Positions 24,764 to 33,897 of a stretch of 64,000 bases of DNA are shown in pieces (positions within the stretch are counted from its first letter, which is position 1; every line of letters begins with the position of its first letter). The notes under the pieces were generated by a model. That model saw nothing but the letters and a program-made list of their open reading frames with translations. It was not told where the DNA came from and searched no databases. The stretch covers positions 51,754 to 115,753 of the forward strand of contig DWWH01000034.1 of the NCBI GenBank assembly GCA_019119815.1, given 5' to 3'. The DNA comes from Candidatus Eisenbergiella intestinipullorum. GTDB lineage: Bacteria; Bacillota; Clostridia; Lachnospirales; Lachnospiraceae. Position numbers and translations under genes: made by a program.

Positions 24764-25447
24764 ATGCGTATTTTGATCATAGAGGACAACCGGAGGCTGG
24801 CGGAGTCCATCCGGGATATTCTGAAGCACGGGTATGACTGTGACATCTGTGAGGACGGATGCCAGGGAGCGGCCATGCTTCCTGCGGGCGGTTATGACGC
24901 GGCTATCCTGGATCTGATGCTTCCGGGAAAGGACGGGATCACTCTGCTGAAGGAGGTGCGTCAGAAGGGCTGCTTTGTTCCGGTACTGATCCTGACCGCC
25001 AAAAGCGAGCTGGAGGACCGGGTGCTCGGACTGGAGAGCGGGGCGGATTATTATCTGACCAAACCCTTCGACATGCAGGAGCTGACCGCGGTGGTCAAGA
25101 CCCTGGTGCGGCGGCGGGGCGAGATGATCCCGGAGAATCCTTCCTATGGAAACATCACCTTAAGCCAGGCGGACTACACGCTGCGCGGACCCAGGAAGCA
25201 GATCCCGCTTGGGAAAAAGGAATACGACATCATGCGGATCCTCATGGTCAACCGGGAGCAGGTGGTCTCCAAGGAAACCCTGCTTCTGAAGGTCTGGGGA
25301 AACGACGCGGACGCGGTGGAAAACAATGTGGAGGTGTACATCTCCTTCCTGAGAAAAAAGCTGGAATTTCTGCAGGCGGATATTGAGATCGTGACCAGCC
25401 GCAGGCTTGGCTACCGGATCGGGAAGAAGAAAACCCAGGAGGAGTAA
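24764..25447 (+). CDS. OmpR-family response regulator
   Basis: A 227-residue two-component regulator. The receiver domain (1-115) has the acidic pair near the start (IIEDN), the phosphoacceptor in DLMLPGKDG (about D51) and the conserved K in TKPFD. The DNA-binding winged helix (130-225) ends in VTSRRLGYRIG. The partner kinase follows after 5 bp. The location next to the ABC exporter and GH43-like gene suggests it controls one of these, possibly an envelope or sugar response. Confidence 0.92.
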   Translation: MRILIIEDNRRLAESIRDILKHGYDCDICEDGCQGAAMLPAGGYDAAILDLMLPGKDGITLLKEVRQKGCFVPVLILTAKSELEDRVLGLESGADYYLTKPFDMQELTAVVKTLVRRRGEMIPENPSYGNITLSQADYTLRGPRKQIPLGKKEYDIMRILMVNREQVVSKETLLLKVWGNDADAVENNVEVYISFLRKKLEFLQADIEIVTSRRLGYRIGKKKTQEE

Positions 25448-25452
25448 GAGGC

Positions 25453-26730
25453 ATGAAGGAGATCAGCCGTCTGAGGCGGAAATTCATCATTTACAACATG
25501 CTCATCGTGACAGCGGTGATCGGGATCACCTTTGCGGCTCTGGTGCTCGTGCTGCAGAGCCGGGGAGATGAGGAGGGGAGGATGATCCTGGAGCGGGCGG
25601 CAAACGACCCGGAGCAGCAGCGGATCTTTGAGGCGGTCCCGCAGGTAAGAGTGCCCCATTTTTCTGTGCTGGTGACGGAAAACGGGGAGATCGTCATGCA
25701 GGAGGGCGCCTACAATTCCTTTCCCGGCGCGGGTTATCTGGAACGGATCGCCCTTCTGGGTATGACGGCGGAGGCGGACGACGGCGTGCTGGACGGCTAT
25801 CAGCTCAGGTATCTGCGGATAAAGCAGCCGGCCGGCCATCTTCTGGTGTTTGCGGATACCTCCTATGCGGATACCTTCCGGGATGCGCTGCTTCATTACG
25901 GCGGCCTGGCCTGCGCGGCCATCTGGCTGGCATTTCTGGGGCTCTCCTTTTTGTTTTCCCATTGGGTGGTCCGGCCCATTTCCCGTTCCCTGCGCCTGCA
26001 GAAGCAGTTCGTGGCGGATGCCTCTCACGAGCTGAAGACTCCGCTGACGGTCATCACCGCCAATGCGGAGCTGCTGAGAGAGCGCTGCACGGACCTGCCG
26101 CAGGAGGCGCAGAGGTGGCTGGAGCACATCAACCAGGAGTGCCGGGACATGCGTTCGCTGGTGGAAAGTCTGCTGCTGCTGGCAAGGGGAGATGTCCGGC
26201 CGGAGCGGAGGGAAGGCTGGCAGACGCTTTCCTTCAGCGACCTTCTGACGGAAAAGCTGCTGATCTTTGAACCGCTGTTTTATCAGGAGGGAAAAACGCT
26301 GCGCTACGAGGTGGCGGAACATGTGCTGGTCCGAGGAGACGCTTCCCAGCTGGGACAGCTCGTTAAGGCGCTTCTGGAAAATGCGGTCAAATACGCGGCA
26401 GAACCCGGAGAGGGAAAAGGGGGCCGGGTGGAGGTCCGTCTGGAGAGCGCGCACAGAGGCCGGGCAAGGCTTTGGGTGAACAGTGAAGGAGAGCCGATCC
26501 CGAAGGAAAAGCGGACACTGATTTTTCAGCGCTTTTACCGGGACGACAGGGCCCGGGCTTCCCGGAAAGGCTACGGTCTCGGCCTTGCCATCGCCGGAGA
26601 GATCGCCCGGAACCACCGCGCCGGGATCGGAGTGGAGTACCGGGACGGAATGAACTGTTTTTATGTGAGTCTGCGAACCTGCTGTGAAAAGGAGAGAAGA
26701 GGATGGAAACGAAAGGGAGAATCCATGTAA
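25453..26730 (+). CDS. Sensor histidine kinase
   Basis: A 425-residue membrane kinase with TM1 (about 13-35), an extracellular sensor loop of about 110 residues and TM2 (about 150-172). The HisKA box DASHELKTPLTVI has the phosphorylated His near residue 194. It is followed by the N box LENAVKYA and the G box GYGLGLAIAGEIA of a HATPase domain. No clear HAMP domain separates TM2 from HisKA, so the linker is short. It pairs with the regulator encoded just upstream and overlaps the next gene by 28 bp. Confidence 0.9.
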   Translation: MKEISRLRRKFIIYNMLIVTAVIGITFAALVLVLQSRGDEEGRMILERAANDPEQQRIFEAVPQVRVPHFSVLVTENGEIVMQEGAYNSFPGAGYLERIALLGMTAEADDGVLDGYQLRYLRIKQPAGHLLVFADTSYADTFRDALLHYGGLACAAIWLAFLGLSFLFSHWVVRPISRSLRLQKQFVADASHELKTPLTVITANAELLRERCTDLPQEAQRWLEHINQECRDMRSLVESLLLLARGDVRPERREGWQTLSFSDLLTEKLLIFEPLFYQEGKTLRYEVAEHVLVRGDASQLGQLVKALLENAVKYAAEPGEGKGGRVEVRLESAHRGRARLWVNSEGEPIPKEKRTLIFQRFYRDDRARASRKGYGLGLAIAGEIARNHRAGIGVEYRDGMNCFYVSLRTCCEKERRGWKRKGESM

Positions 26731-27698
26731 AAGATCTGCACACAAGAGATGTGTGCATTCTTCCCTGTGAGGAAGAACGGAAATATTTTCTGTATGACTG
26801 TTTTGAACGGCCGGGACAGAAAGGGCGTGCGGTGAACGTGCGGGAGAGCGACGATCTGATCTGGTGGTCGGAAAGCCGTCCTGCGTTTGAACCGGACGGA
26901 GATTTCTGGGGGCCGCTGGATCTTTGGGCTCCGGAATGCCATTATTGGAGGGGAAAATATTATCTGATCAGCTCCTTCCGCGCACCGGGCGGGTACCGGG
27001 GCTGTCAGTTCCTGGAGGCGGATACGCCCCGGGGACCGTTCGTGCCGAAAAAGAATGGCCCGGCTACGCCGGCGGACTGGCAGTGCCTGGACGGAACGCT
27101 GTATGAGGACAGGAAGGGGAATCCCTGGATGGTCTTCTGCCATGAGTGGCTTCAGGTGCAGGACGGCCAGATCTGCGCCATCCGCATGAAGGAGGACCTG
27201 TCGGACTCCGTTGGGGAGCCGGTGATCCTGTTCCGTGCTTCGGAAGCGCCCTGGAGGTTCACGGATCCGTCGGGCCTGTGGAAGTTGACCGAGCCTCAGC
27301 CCCGGATGGGCTGGGCCAGGGTGACGGACGGGCCTTATCTGTATCGGGCGAAGAACGGGGAGCTTCTCATGGTCTGGAGCAGCTTTTCCAATACGGCCTA
27401 TACCTGCGGCTATGCCCGGTCTCTTTCCGGGGAGATCACGGGTCCCTGGAAGCAGGAACCGGAGCCCCTGTTCAGCCAGGACGGCGGTCATTCCATGCTT
27501 TTTACGGATTTTGAGGGAAGACTGCTGATGTGCCTGCACTCGCCAAACAGAAGCGGACAGGAACGGATGCTCCTTTTTGAAATGGAGGATGAGGACGGGC
27601 ATCTGCACATCCGTAACGAGCTGACCGGAAACTGGATGTACAACAAGTACACGCCGGACGGAGGGGATAAGTGGCTCCTTGCGGAGGAGACGCCGTAA
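26703..27698 (+). CDS. Glycoside hydrolase family 43-like protein
   Basis: A 331-residue protein with a five-bladed-propeller pattern of GH43 or related families: DLWAPECHYWRGKYYLI (blade motif with WAPE), DGTLYEDRKGNPWMVF (central acidic residue), then TDGPYLYRAKNGELLMVWS and GGHSMLFTDFEGR. No signal peptide, so it is probably cytoplasmic, acting on imported arabino- or xylo-oligosaccharides. Substrate specificity is inference. ATG 26703 has AAAGGAGAGAAGAGG upstream and lies within the end of the kinase gene, an unusual but real coupling of a two-component pair and a glycosidase. Confidence 0.78.
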   Translation: METKGRIHVKDLHTRDVCILPCEEERKYFLYDCFERPGQKGRAVNVRESDDLIWWSESRPAFEPDGDFWGPLDLWAPECHYWRGKYYLISSFRAPGGYRGCQFLEADTPRGPFVPKKNGPATPADWQCLDGTLYEDRKGNPWMVFCHEWLQVQDGQICAIRMKEDLSDSVGEPVILFRASEAPWRFTDPSGLWKLTEPQPRMGWARVTDGPYLYRAKNGELLMVWSSFSNTAYTCGYARSLSGEITGPWKQEPEPLFSQDGGHSMLFTDFEGRLLMCLHSPNRSGQERMLLFEMEDEDGHLHIRNELTGNWMYNKYTPDGGDKWLLAEETP

Positions 27699-27737
27699 GA
27701 GGTGTTTGCCCTGAGCGAAAGCAGGAACAGCAAAAAA

Positions 27738-27764
27738 GGCGGCCCATTCAAAGAACGGGCCGCC
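27738..27764 (-). terminator. Terminator for the minus-strand GH42 gene
   Basis: GGCGGCCC pairs with GGGCCGCC around an 11-nt loop, preceded on the plus strand by six A residues, which give the U-run in the minus-strand transcript. It also separates the convergent GH43-like gene. Confidence 0.75.
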
Positions 27765-27818
27765 GTACAGGGAGGGAAGGATCCGTCCCTGTTTTGGGGG
27801 AGGGGATCCGCCGCGGGC

Positions 27819-29828
27819 TCAGAGCGCCTCGGTCAGGATGCAGACATCCCATGGCTTCAGGATGTCCTCTGCCGTGCTGACGCGGCCGGTGATCAGATCC
27901 TTCTTCCCGGCAAGGCTTGCGGGCAGAGGCTGGTCCTTTCCGCTGAAGTTGATCAGATAGTAGAAACGGGTATCCTGGCTTTCCCTGCAGGAGATCTCCA
28001 GCTCGGAGGCTTCCGGAACCAGACTGTCGACCCGTCCTTCTGCTGTTGCCTGATCCAGGATGCGGGCGAGTCCGTCCGCCTCGATCTGGGTTCCGACATA
28101 GTAGACGCTGCCTTCGCCGAAACGGTTTCTGGTGACGGCAGGGGTATTCGCATAGAAATCCTTCGTATATTCCGCCAGAGCTTCAGCGCCTTCCAGATGA
28201 ATCTGGTCATAGACGAGATTGCAGGCAAAGTGGCTGCCGTCAGAAAGCTTCACATCATTGCAGAATTCCGGCGGCAGGGAATCGATCTCTTCCACCCAGA
28301 TGCCTGCCATTTCCCGGAGCGGTCCGGGATAGCCTCCCAGATATACGTTGTCGGAGGGCCCGACGATGCCGCTCATATAGGTGAGGATCAGGATGCCGCC
28401 GTTTTTCACGAAGGCTTCCAGGGACTGCTTCATGCTGCCGCGGATCATGTAAAGGACCGGAGCGCAGATGATCCGGTATCCGGAAAAGTCCGCATCTACG
28501 GGGAGCATGTCTACGGAAATATTGCGGCTGTAAAAGTAGTCATAATACTGCTGGATCTGAGGGACATATTTCAGATCGGCGCAGGGACCGCTGGTATATT
28601 CCAGAGCCCAGTAATTTTCCCAGTCGAAGAGAATGCCGACCTGGGAATGCTTTTCGCTGCCCAGCGTGGCCGTGCCGAAGCTTTCCAGCTCCTTTCCGAG
28701 CTGAGCCACCTCGCCGAAGACCCTCGTTCCTTCTGTTCCCACATGCGCGATGACGGCGCCGTGGAACTTTTCACAGCCGCCGACGCTGCGGCGCAGCTGG
28801 AAATACTGGACGGAATCCGCTCCGTGAGCGATTCCCTGGTAGCTCATGGCGCGCATCTGTCCGGGCCGCTTCAGCGTATTGTACCGCTGCCAGTTCTGCT
28901 GGCTGGGCGTCTGCTCCATGATCAGGAAGGGCTGATCCTTTAAGCCGCGCATCAGGTCATGCTTCATGGCGATCTGGGAAGGAAGGGTGTTATAGGCGGG
29001 ATAGTTGTCCCAGGAGATCACGTCCATTTCCTTCGCCCATTTGAAATAGTCCAGTCCCTTGTAGGTTCCCATCAGGTTGGTGGTGATCACGGTTTCGGGA
29101 TTGTGGCGGCGGATGATGTCCCGCTCCAGCTTATAGCAGTCCAGATAGCTGTCGGAGAGAAAACGGCGGTAGTCCAGGGAGATTCCTGCAAAATGGGTCT
29201 GGTCCGGAGAAAAGCCGTCTCCCAGCGCGTTGGGAACGACGATCTCATCCCAGTCATAGATCGTATGCCCCCAGAACTCCATGTTCCAGGCCTGATTCAC
29301 CGCTTCGATGCTTCCGTATCTGTCCTTCAGCCAGACGCGGAAAGCATTCTGGCAGATGTCGCAGTAGCATTCATTTCCGAATTCATTGTTGATATGCCAG
29401 CAGGTGACATGGGGATTGTTCGCGTACCGTTCCGCCAGCTTTTCCACAAGGGCGGCCGCGAAATGCCGGTATACCGGAGAATTGGGACAGGCGTTGTGCC
29501 TTCCGCCGAATTTGTGATGCCTTCCTTCAAAATCGGTATGCATGACCTCCGGGTATCTCTTTACCATCCAGGCAGGGAGTGCCGCCGTAGAGGTCGCCAG
29601 GACGATGTCGTAATCCTCTCGGGAAAGCATGTCCACGATCCGGTCCAGCTCGTCGAAGCAGTATTCATGCTCGGAGGGCTGAAGCTTCGCCCAGGAAAAA
29701 ACGTTGATGGTGGCGCTGTTGATCCGGGCATTCCGGAAGATGCGCATATCCTCCTGCCAGATCTCCTCCGGCCACTGATTCGGATTGTAGTCTCCTCCGT
29801 AGAGGATCCGTTTGAATTTGGGTTCCAT
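27819..29828 (-). CDS. Beta-galactosidase, glycoside hydrolase family 42
   Basis: A 669-residue GH42 enzyme of the standard length. The N-terminus ILYGGDYNPNQWPEE is characteristic, CWHINNEFGNECYCDICQ contains the acid/base glutamate next to a cysteine cluster that binds zinc in many members, and FLIMEQTPSQQNW holds the nucleophile. ATG at 29828 is preferred because AAGGAGA lies about 8 bp upstream; an ATG two codons earlier sits too close to that site. It diverges from the AraC-type gene at 30013, whose product is a likely regulator. The enzyme is cytoplasmic and acts on imported galactosides. Confidence 0.92.
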   Translation of the reverse strand: MEPKFKRILYGGDYNPNQWPEEIWQEDMRIFRNARINSATINVFSWAKLQPSEHEYCFDELDRIVDMLSREDYDIVLATSTAALPAWMVKRYPEVMHTDFEGRHHKFGGRHNACPNSPVYRHFAAALVEKLAERYANNPHVTCWHINNEFGNECYCDICQNAFRVWLKDRYGSIEAVNQAWNMEFWGHTIYDWDEIVVPNALGDGFSPDQTHFAGISLDYRRFLSDSYLDCYKLERDIIRRHNPETVITTNLMGTYKGLDYFKWAKEMDVISWDNYPAYNTLPSQIAMKHDLMRGLKDQPFLIMEQTPSQQNWQRYNTLKRPGQMRAMSYQGIAHGADSVQYFQLRRSVGGCEKFHGAVIAHVGTEGTRVFGEVAQLGKELESFGTATLGSEKHSQVGILFDWENYWALEYTSGPCADLKYVPQIQQYYDYFYSRNISVDMLPVDADFSGYRIICAPVLYMIRGSMKQSLEAFVKNGGILILTYMSGIVGPSDNVYLGGYPGPLREMAGIWVEEIDSLPPEFCNDVKLSDGSHFACNLVYDQIHLEGAEALAEYTKDFYANTPAVTRNRFGEGSVYYVGTQIEADGLARILDQATAEGRVDSLVPEASELEISCRESQDTRFYYLINFSGKDQPLPASLAGKKDLITGRVSTAEDILKPWDVCILTEAL

Positions 29829-30012
29829 GAGCATTCTCCTTTGTTGTAAAATAATAAAAGAAAAGAAAACAAAAAAATACCATCTCCTGAAAAAGGGATG
29901 AAAAGTTTTATACATGGTGATTATAAAGGGATTTCAGAAAAAAAGTATAAGAATACGCCCCATAAAATATAAGATTATGAAACAACTAAAAGGGGAGAGA
30001 GGAGCAGGGAAC

Positions 30013-30822
30013 ATGCCGATTTATTTTAACAGTACCTTGAACCGGGAGCCCTTTCAGTTTGATTCCCTTGGCATTCACTGGGAACAGGAACCGAACCGCA
30101 GGCCGAAGGGCTTTCCTCTGTATCACTATCTGCAGACAGAAAAGGGAGTCGGTTCCGTTACCGTAGGGAAAAAAAGCTATTTTCTGGAAGAGGGTCAGGG
30201 AATCCTTCTTGCGCCGGGAGTGCCCCATGAATATCATGGGGAAGGCAGGGGCTGGGTCACTCTCTTTGCCACCTTCAGCGGTCTGCTGCAGGAAAGCATC
30301 CCGACGCTTTTGGGAAACGGGCAGGTCCTTCTGGCAGAAGGGGAAAAGGGGCGGGCGGTCCGGGACATCATTGGGAAGGCCGTGGAATGCTTCGAGGAAA
30401 CTCCGGTGAACCGGTATCAGGCTTCCCTGTACAGCTATCAGCTGCTCCTGCTGCTGGCGGACAGCAGAGTGATGTCGGAAAAATCGGGCAGTCCCGTGAT
30501 GGAAAAATATGTGCGTCCGGTCCTGAAGCTCATACAGGACAGATATATGGAATCCCTGACGCTGCAAGAGCTCAGCGCTGCGGTGTACGTTTCTCCGCAG
30601 TATCTGTCCCGGCTTTTCTGGCAGTATATGGGCTGTTCCGTCTATGAATATCTGACCGGCTGCCGCATCACGCAGGCCAAGGAGCTTCTTCTGCGCCATC
30701 CGGACAGAAAAATCCAGGTCATTGCCAACGAGGTCGGATACGGGGATGCCAGTCATTTCATCCAGATGTTCCGTAAAGCTGTGGGGATGACGCCGGGGGC
30801 ATTTCGGAAGATGCACCGGTAG
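30013..30822 (+). CDS. AraC-family transcriptional regulator
   Basis: A 269-residue regulator with an N-terminal cupin sugar-binding domain (about 10-130, with PGVPHEYHG) and a C-terminal AraC double helix-turn-helix (about 170-268: LTLQELSAAVYVSPQYLSR and the signature GYGDASHFIQMFRKAVGMTP). ATG 30013 is used because GAGGAGCAGGGAAC precedes it; upstream in-frame ATGs exist but lack this site. It diverges from a GH42 gene and precedes a GH31 gene, so it probably senses a plant-derived oligosaccharide and controls one or both. Confidence 0.9.
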   Translation: MPIYFNSTLNREPFQFDSLGIHWEQEPNRRPKGFPLYHYLQTEKGVGSVTVGKKSYFLEEGQGILLAPGVPHEYHGEGRGWVTLFATFSGLLQESIPTLLGNGQVLLAEGEKGRAVRDIIGKAVECFEETPVNRYQASLYSYQLLLLLADSRVMSEKSGSPVMEKYVRPVLKLIQDRYMESLTLQELSAAVYVSPQYLSRLFWQYMGCSVYEYLTGCRITQAKELLLRHPDRKIQVIANEVGYGDASHFIQMFRKAVGMTPGAFRKMHR

Positions 30823-30912
30823 GACGGGGCAAAACGGATTGAAAGCGCAGGATATTTCCTATATACTCGAAGGAGAAGCGCGCAGTAAAGATGGGGAAAG
30901 GAGAATGCTGAC

Positions 30913-33165
30913 ATGAAATTTACGGACGGATACTGGTGTGTGAAAAAGGAAATGACGCCGCTGTATGCCGTGGAATACGCAGGCAGCAGAAGAGAGGGGG
31001 ACGAGCTGGTCATCTATGCGCCGGGGAAGCATATCGAGAGCCGGGGAGACTGCCTGAATCTGGGGATGCTGACCATCCGCCTGTCCAGCCCGATGGAGGA
31101 TGTGATCCGGGTATCCGTCGTCCATTTTGAGGGAACGGCGTACAGGGGGCCCTTCGCAAAGATCAGAAATACGGAGCCGCATGTGAGGATCGAGGAAAAC
31201 GAAGAGTTTCTGATCTATCAGTCCGGCGAAACAAAGGCGGTGGTGGACAAACGTCCGGGTTCCTGGGGGATCCGTTTTCTGGACGGGGACAGGGAACTGA
31301 CCGGTACGGGCTTTCGGAACATGGCCAATATCAGGAACAACGAAACCGGCAGGACCTATACGGTGGAGGCACTTGCCATCGATGTGGATGAATCCATATA
31401 CGGGCTGGGGGAACGGTTTACCCCCTTCGTCAAAAATGGGCAGGTCGTGGAGATGTGGAACGAGGACGGCGGGACGTCCAGCGAAATTGCCTATAAAAAC
31501 ATTCCCTTTTATATTACGAATAAGGGCTATGGGATTCTGGTGGATAACGAAGGAGACGTATCCTTCGAGGTTGCCAGCGAAAAGGTGGAGAGGGTTCAGT
31601 TTTCCGTGGAAGGGGAGCGGCTGGATTACTATGTGATCAACGGAAGGACGCCGAAGGGAACCATTGAGAAGTATACGGAGCTTACCGGAAAGCCGGCGCT
31701 TCCTCCGGCCTGGTCCTTCGGGCTCTGGCTGACGACTTCCTTTACCACAGATTATGACGAAGCCACTGCAGGCAGCTTCATTCAGGGAATGGCGGACAGG
31801 GACATCCCCCTTCATGTGTTCCATTTTGACTGCTACTGGATGGAGGCTTTCGAGTGGTGCAATTTCACCTGGGATCCCGCGACCTTTCCGGACCCGGAGG
31901 GCATGCTGAAGCGGTATCACGACCGGGGCTTAAAGATCTGCGTATGGATCAACCCTTATATCGGCCAGAAATCCCCGTTATTCCGGGAAGGAATGGAGCA
32001 GGGCTTCCTTTTGAAAAAGAGGAACGGGGACGTGTGGCAGACGGATATGTGGCAGGCGGGAATGGGACTGGTGGACTTCACCAATCCGGACGCCGTCTTA
32101 TGGTATCAGGGAAAGCTGAAAGCGCTGCTCGATATGGGGGTGGACTGCTTCAAAACGGATTTCGGGGAAAGGATTCCGGTCAGGGACATCGCCTGGGCCG
32201 ACGGCTCGGATCCGGTGAAGATGCATAATTACTATCCGTATCTGTATAACAGGGCCGTTTTTGAACTGCTGGAAAGAGAGCGGGGAGAGGGGGAGGCCGT
32301 GCTCTTTGCCCGTTCGGCTACGGTGGGAGGTCAGAAATTTCCGGTTCACTGGGGCGGGGACTGCTCCGCGACCTATCCATCCATGGCGGAAACCTTAAGA
32401 AGCGGGCTGTCCCTTTCTTGTGCGGGCTTCGGATTCTGGAGCCATGACATCAGCGGATTTGAAAGCACGGCTCCGGCGGATATTTACAAAAGATGGTGCC
32501 AGTTCGGCCTGCTGAGCTCCCACAGCCGCCTGCACGGCTCCAGCTCCTACCGCGTGCCCTGGCTTTTCGATGAAGAGGCCTGCGACGTACTGCGGAAGTT
32601 CGTGAAATTAAAATGCCGCCTCATGCCCTATCTCTACCGGCAGGCGGTCCTTTCCCACGAGCACGGGACGCCCATGCTGCGGCCCATGTTCGTGGAATTC
32701 CCGGAGGACCGCAGCTGCGAAACCCTGGACAGGCAGTATATGCTGGGGGACAGCCTGCTGGCAGCGCCCGTTTTCAAGGCGTCCGGGGAAGTGGAGTATT
32801 ACGTGCCGCAGGGCCGGTGGTACAACATCCTGACCGGGGAGGAAGCGGCCGGAGGAAAATGGCACAAAGAGAGCTTTGATTACTTCCATATGCCCCTGCT
32901 GCTTCGGCCCAATTCCATTCTGGCCACAGGCGCGCAGGACGTGAGACCGGATTACGCGTATGCCGACGGGGCGACCCTGTATCTGAGCCTGTTTGAGGAT
33001 GGTGCGGAAGCGGAATGCGAGGTCACCGATCTGAAAGGGAAGACGGTTCTTACCGTGCGTGCGGCAAGAAAGGGCGGTACGATCCGGGTACACACCGAAG
33101 GGGAAGACGGGAACATACACATCCGGTCTCTGGAAGAAGGGCTGGAGGTCATAAGGGAATCGTAA
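30913..33165 (+). CDS. yicI: Alpha-xylosidase, glycoside hydrolase family 31 (YicI-like)
   Basis: A 750-residue GH31 enzyme that would remove alpha-xylosyl residues from xyloglucan oligosaccharides in the cytoplasm. The nucleophile motif CFKTDFGERIP places the aspartate at residue 416, the same number as in E. coli YicI, and HWGGDCSATY places the acid/base aspartate at 483. The N-terminal beta domain contains GLGERFTPFVKNGQ, a region typical of alpha-xylosidases. Length is close to the family norm. The gene follows an AraC regulator and precedes a two-component pair by 27 bp, so it may be cotranscribed with that pair. Confidence 0.9.
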   Translation: MKFTDGYWCVKKEMTPLYAVEYAGSRREGDELVIYAPGKHIESRGDCLNLGMLTIRLSSPMEDVIRVSVVHFEGTAYRGPFAKIRNTEPHVRIEENEEFLIYQSGETKAVVDKRPGSWGIRFLDGDRELTGTGFRNMANIRNNETGRTYTVEALAIDVDESIYGLGERFTPFVKNGQVVEMWNEDGGTSSEIAYKNIPFYITNKGYGILVDNEGDVSFEVASEKVERVQFSVEGERLDYYVINGRTPKGTIEKYTELTGKPALPPAWSFGLWLTTSFTTDYDEATAGSFIQGMADRDIPLHVFHFDCYWMEAFEWCNFTWDPATFPDPEGMLKRYHDRGLKICVWINPYIGQKSPLFREGMEQGFLLKKRNGDVWQTDMWQAGMGLVDFTNPDAVLWYQGKLKALLDMGVDCFKTDFGERIPVRDIAWADGSDPVKMHNYYPYLYNRAVFELLERERGEGEAVLFARSATVGGQKFPVHWGGDCSATYPSMAETLRSGLSLSCAGFGFWSHDISGFESTAPADIYKRWCQFGLLSSHSRLHGSSSYRVPWLFDEEACDVLRKFVKLKCRLMPYLYRQAVLSHEHGTPMLRPMFVEFPEDRSCETLDRQYMLGDSLLAAPVFKASGEVEYYVPQGRWYNILTGEEAAGGKWHKESFDYFHMPLLLRPNSILATGAQDVRPDYAYADGATLYLSLFEDGAEAECEVTDLKGKTVLTVRAARKGGTIRVHTEGEDGNIHIRSLEEGLEVIRES

Positions 33166-33192
33166 AAAGGTCGGAAAGGAAAGGGAAATGCC

Positions 33193-33897
33193 ATGCAGTA
33201 TACGATCCTGATCGCAGAGGATGACAAGGATATTGTGGAGCTTCTGCGTCTCTATCTGGAAAACAGCGGTTATCGGGTCATATCGGCCGATAACGGGGAA
33301 AAGGCTCTGGAGCTGATGAAAAGGGAGCATGCGGACCTGGCGCTTCTGGACGTGATGATGCCGCGTATGGACGGCTATGAGCTGACCAGGCAGATCCGCA
33401 GGATCAGCAACATTCCGGTCCTGATCCTGTCGGCCAGGGATCAGGATTACGACAGGATCCTGGGCCTGAACCTGGGGGCGGACGATTATCTGACCAAACC
33501 CTTCAACCCCATGGAGGTGGCGGCGCGCATCCATTCCAATCTGCGCCGCTTTTATGAGCTTGGCGCCGCGGCGGGGGAAAACAGACAGGCGGACCGGCTG
33601 ATCCTGGGAGAGCTCTGCCTGGATGCAGGGGCGATGACGGTGAGCAAAAACGGGGAGCAGATCTTCCTGACGCCTACGGAATACAAGATCCTGCTGAAGC
33701 TGATGCGCTCACCGGGACGGGTTTATACAAAGGCGCAGATCTATGAGAGCATCAACGGAGAGTTCTTTGAGAACGACGATAGGACGATGATGGTACATAT
33801 ATCGAAGCTGCGGGAAAAGATCGAGGACGATCCCAAAAATCCCCGCTACATCAAAACGGTAAGGGGGCTGGGGTACAAAATTGAGGACCGGAGGTAG
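33193..33897 (+). CDS. OmpR-family response regulator
   Basis: A 234-residue response regulator similar to VanR-type proteins. The receiver domain has IAEDDKDI at the start, the phosphoacceptor aspartate in LLDVMMPRMDGYE (about D54) and TKPFNPME. The winged helix spans about 130-234 and ends YIKTVRGLGYKIE. The start is ATG 33193 after AAAGGAAAGGG. Its last 17 bp overlap the kinase gene. It probably responds to cell-envelope or nutrient cues; the GH31 gene immediately before it is a possible target. Confidence 0.92.
   Translation: MQYTILIAEDDKDIVELLRLYLENSGYRVISADNGEKALELMKREHADLALLDVMMPRMDGYELTRQIRRISNIPVLILSARDQDYDRILGLNLGADDYLTKPFNPMEVAARIHSNLRRFYELGAAAGENRQADRLILGELCLDAGAMTVSKNGEQIFLTPTEYKILLKLMRSPGRVYTKAQIYESINGEFFENDDRTMMVHISKLREKIEDDPKNPRYIKTVRGLGYKIEDRR

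Noticed and set aside
27702..28943. Plus-strand open frame opposite the second GH42 gene
   Set aside because: It crosses a terminator hairpin and lies antisense to a gene with all GH42 catalytic motifs.
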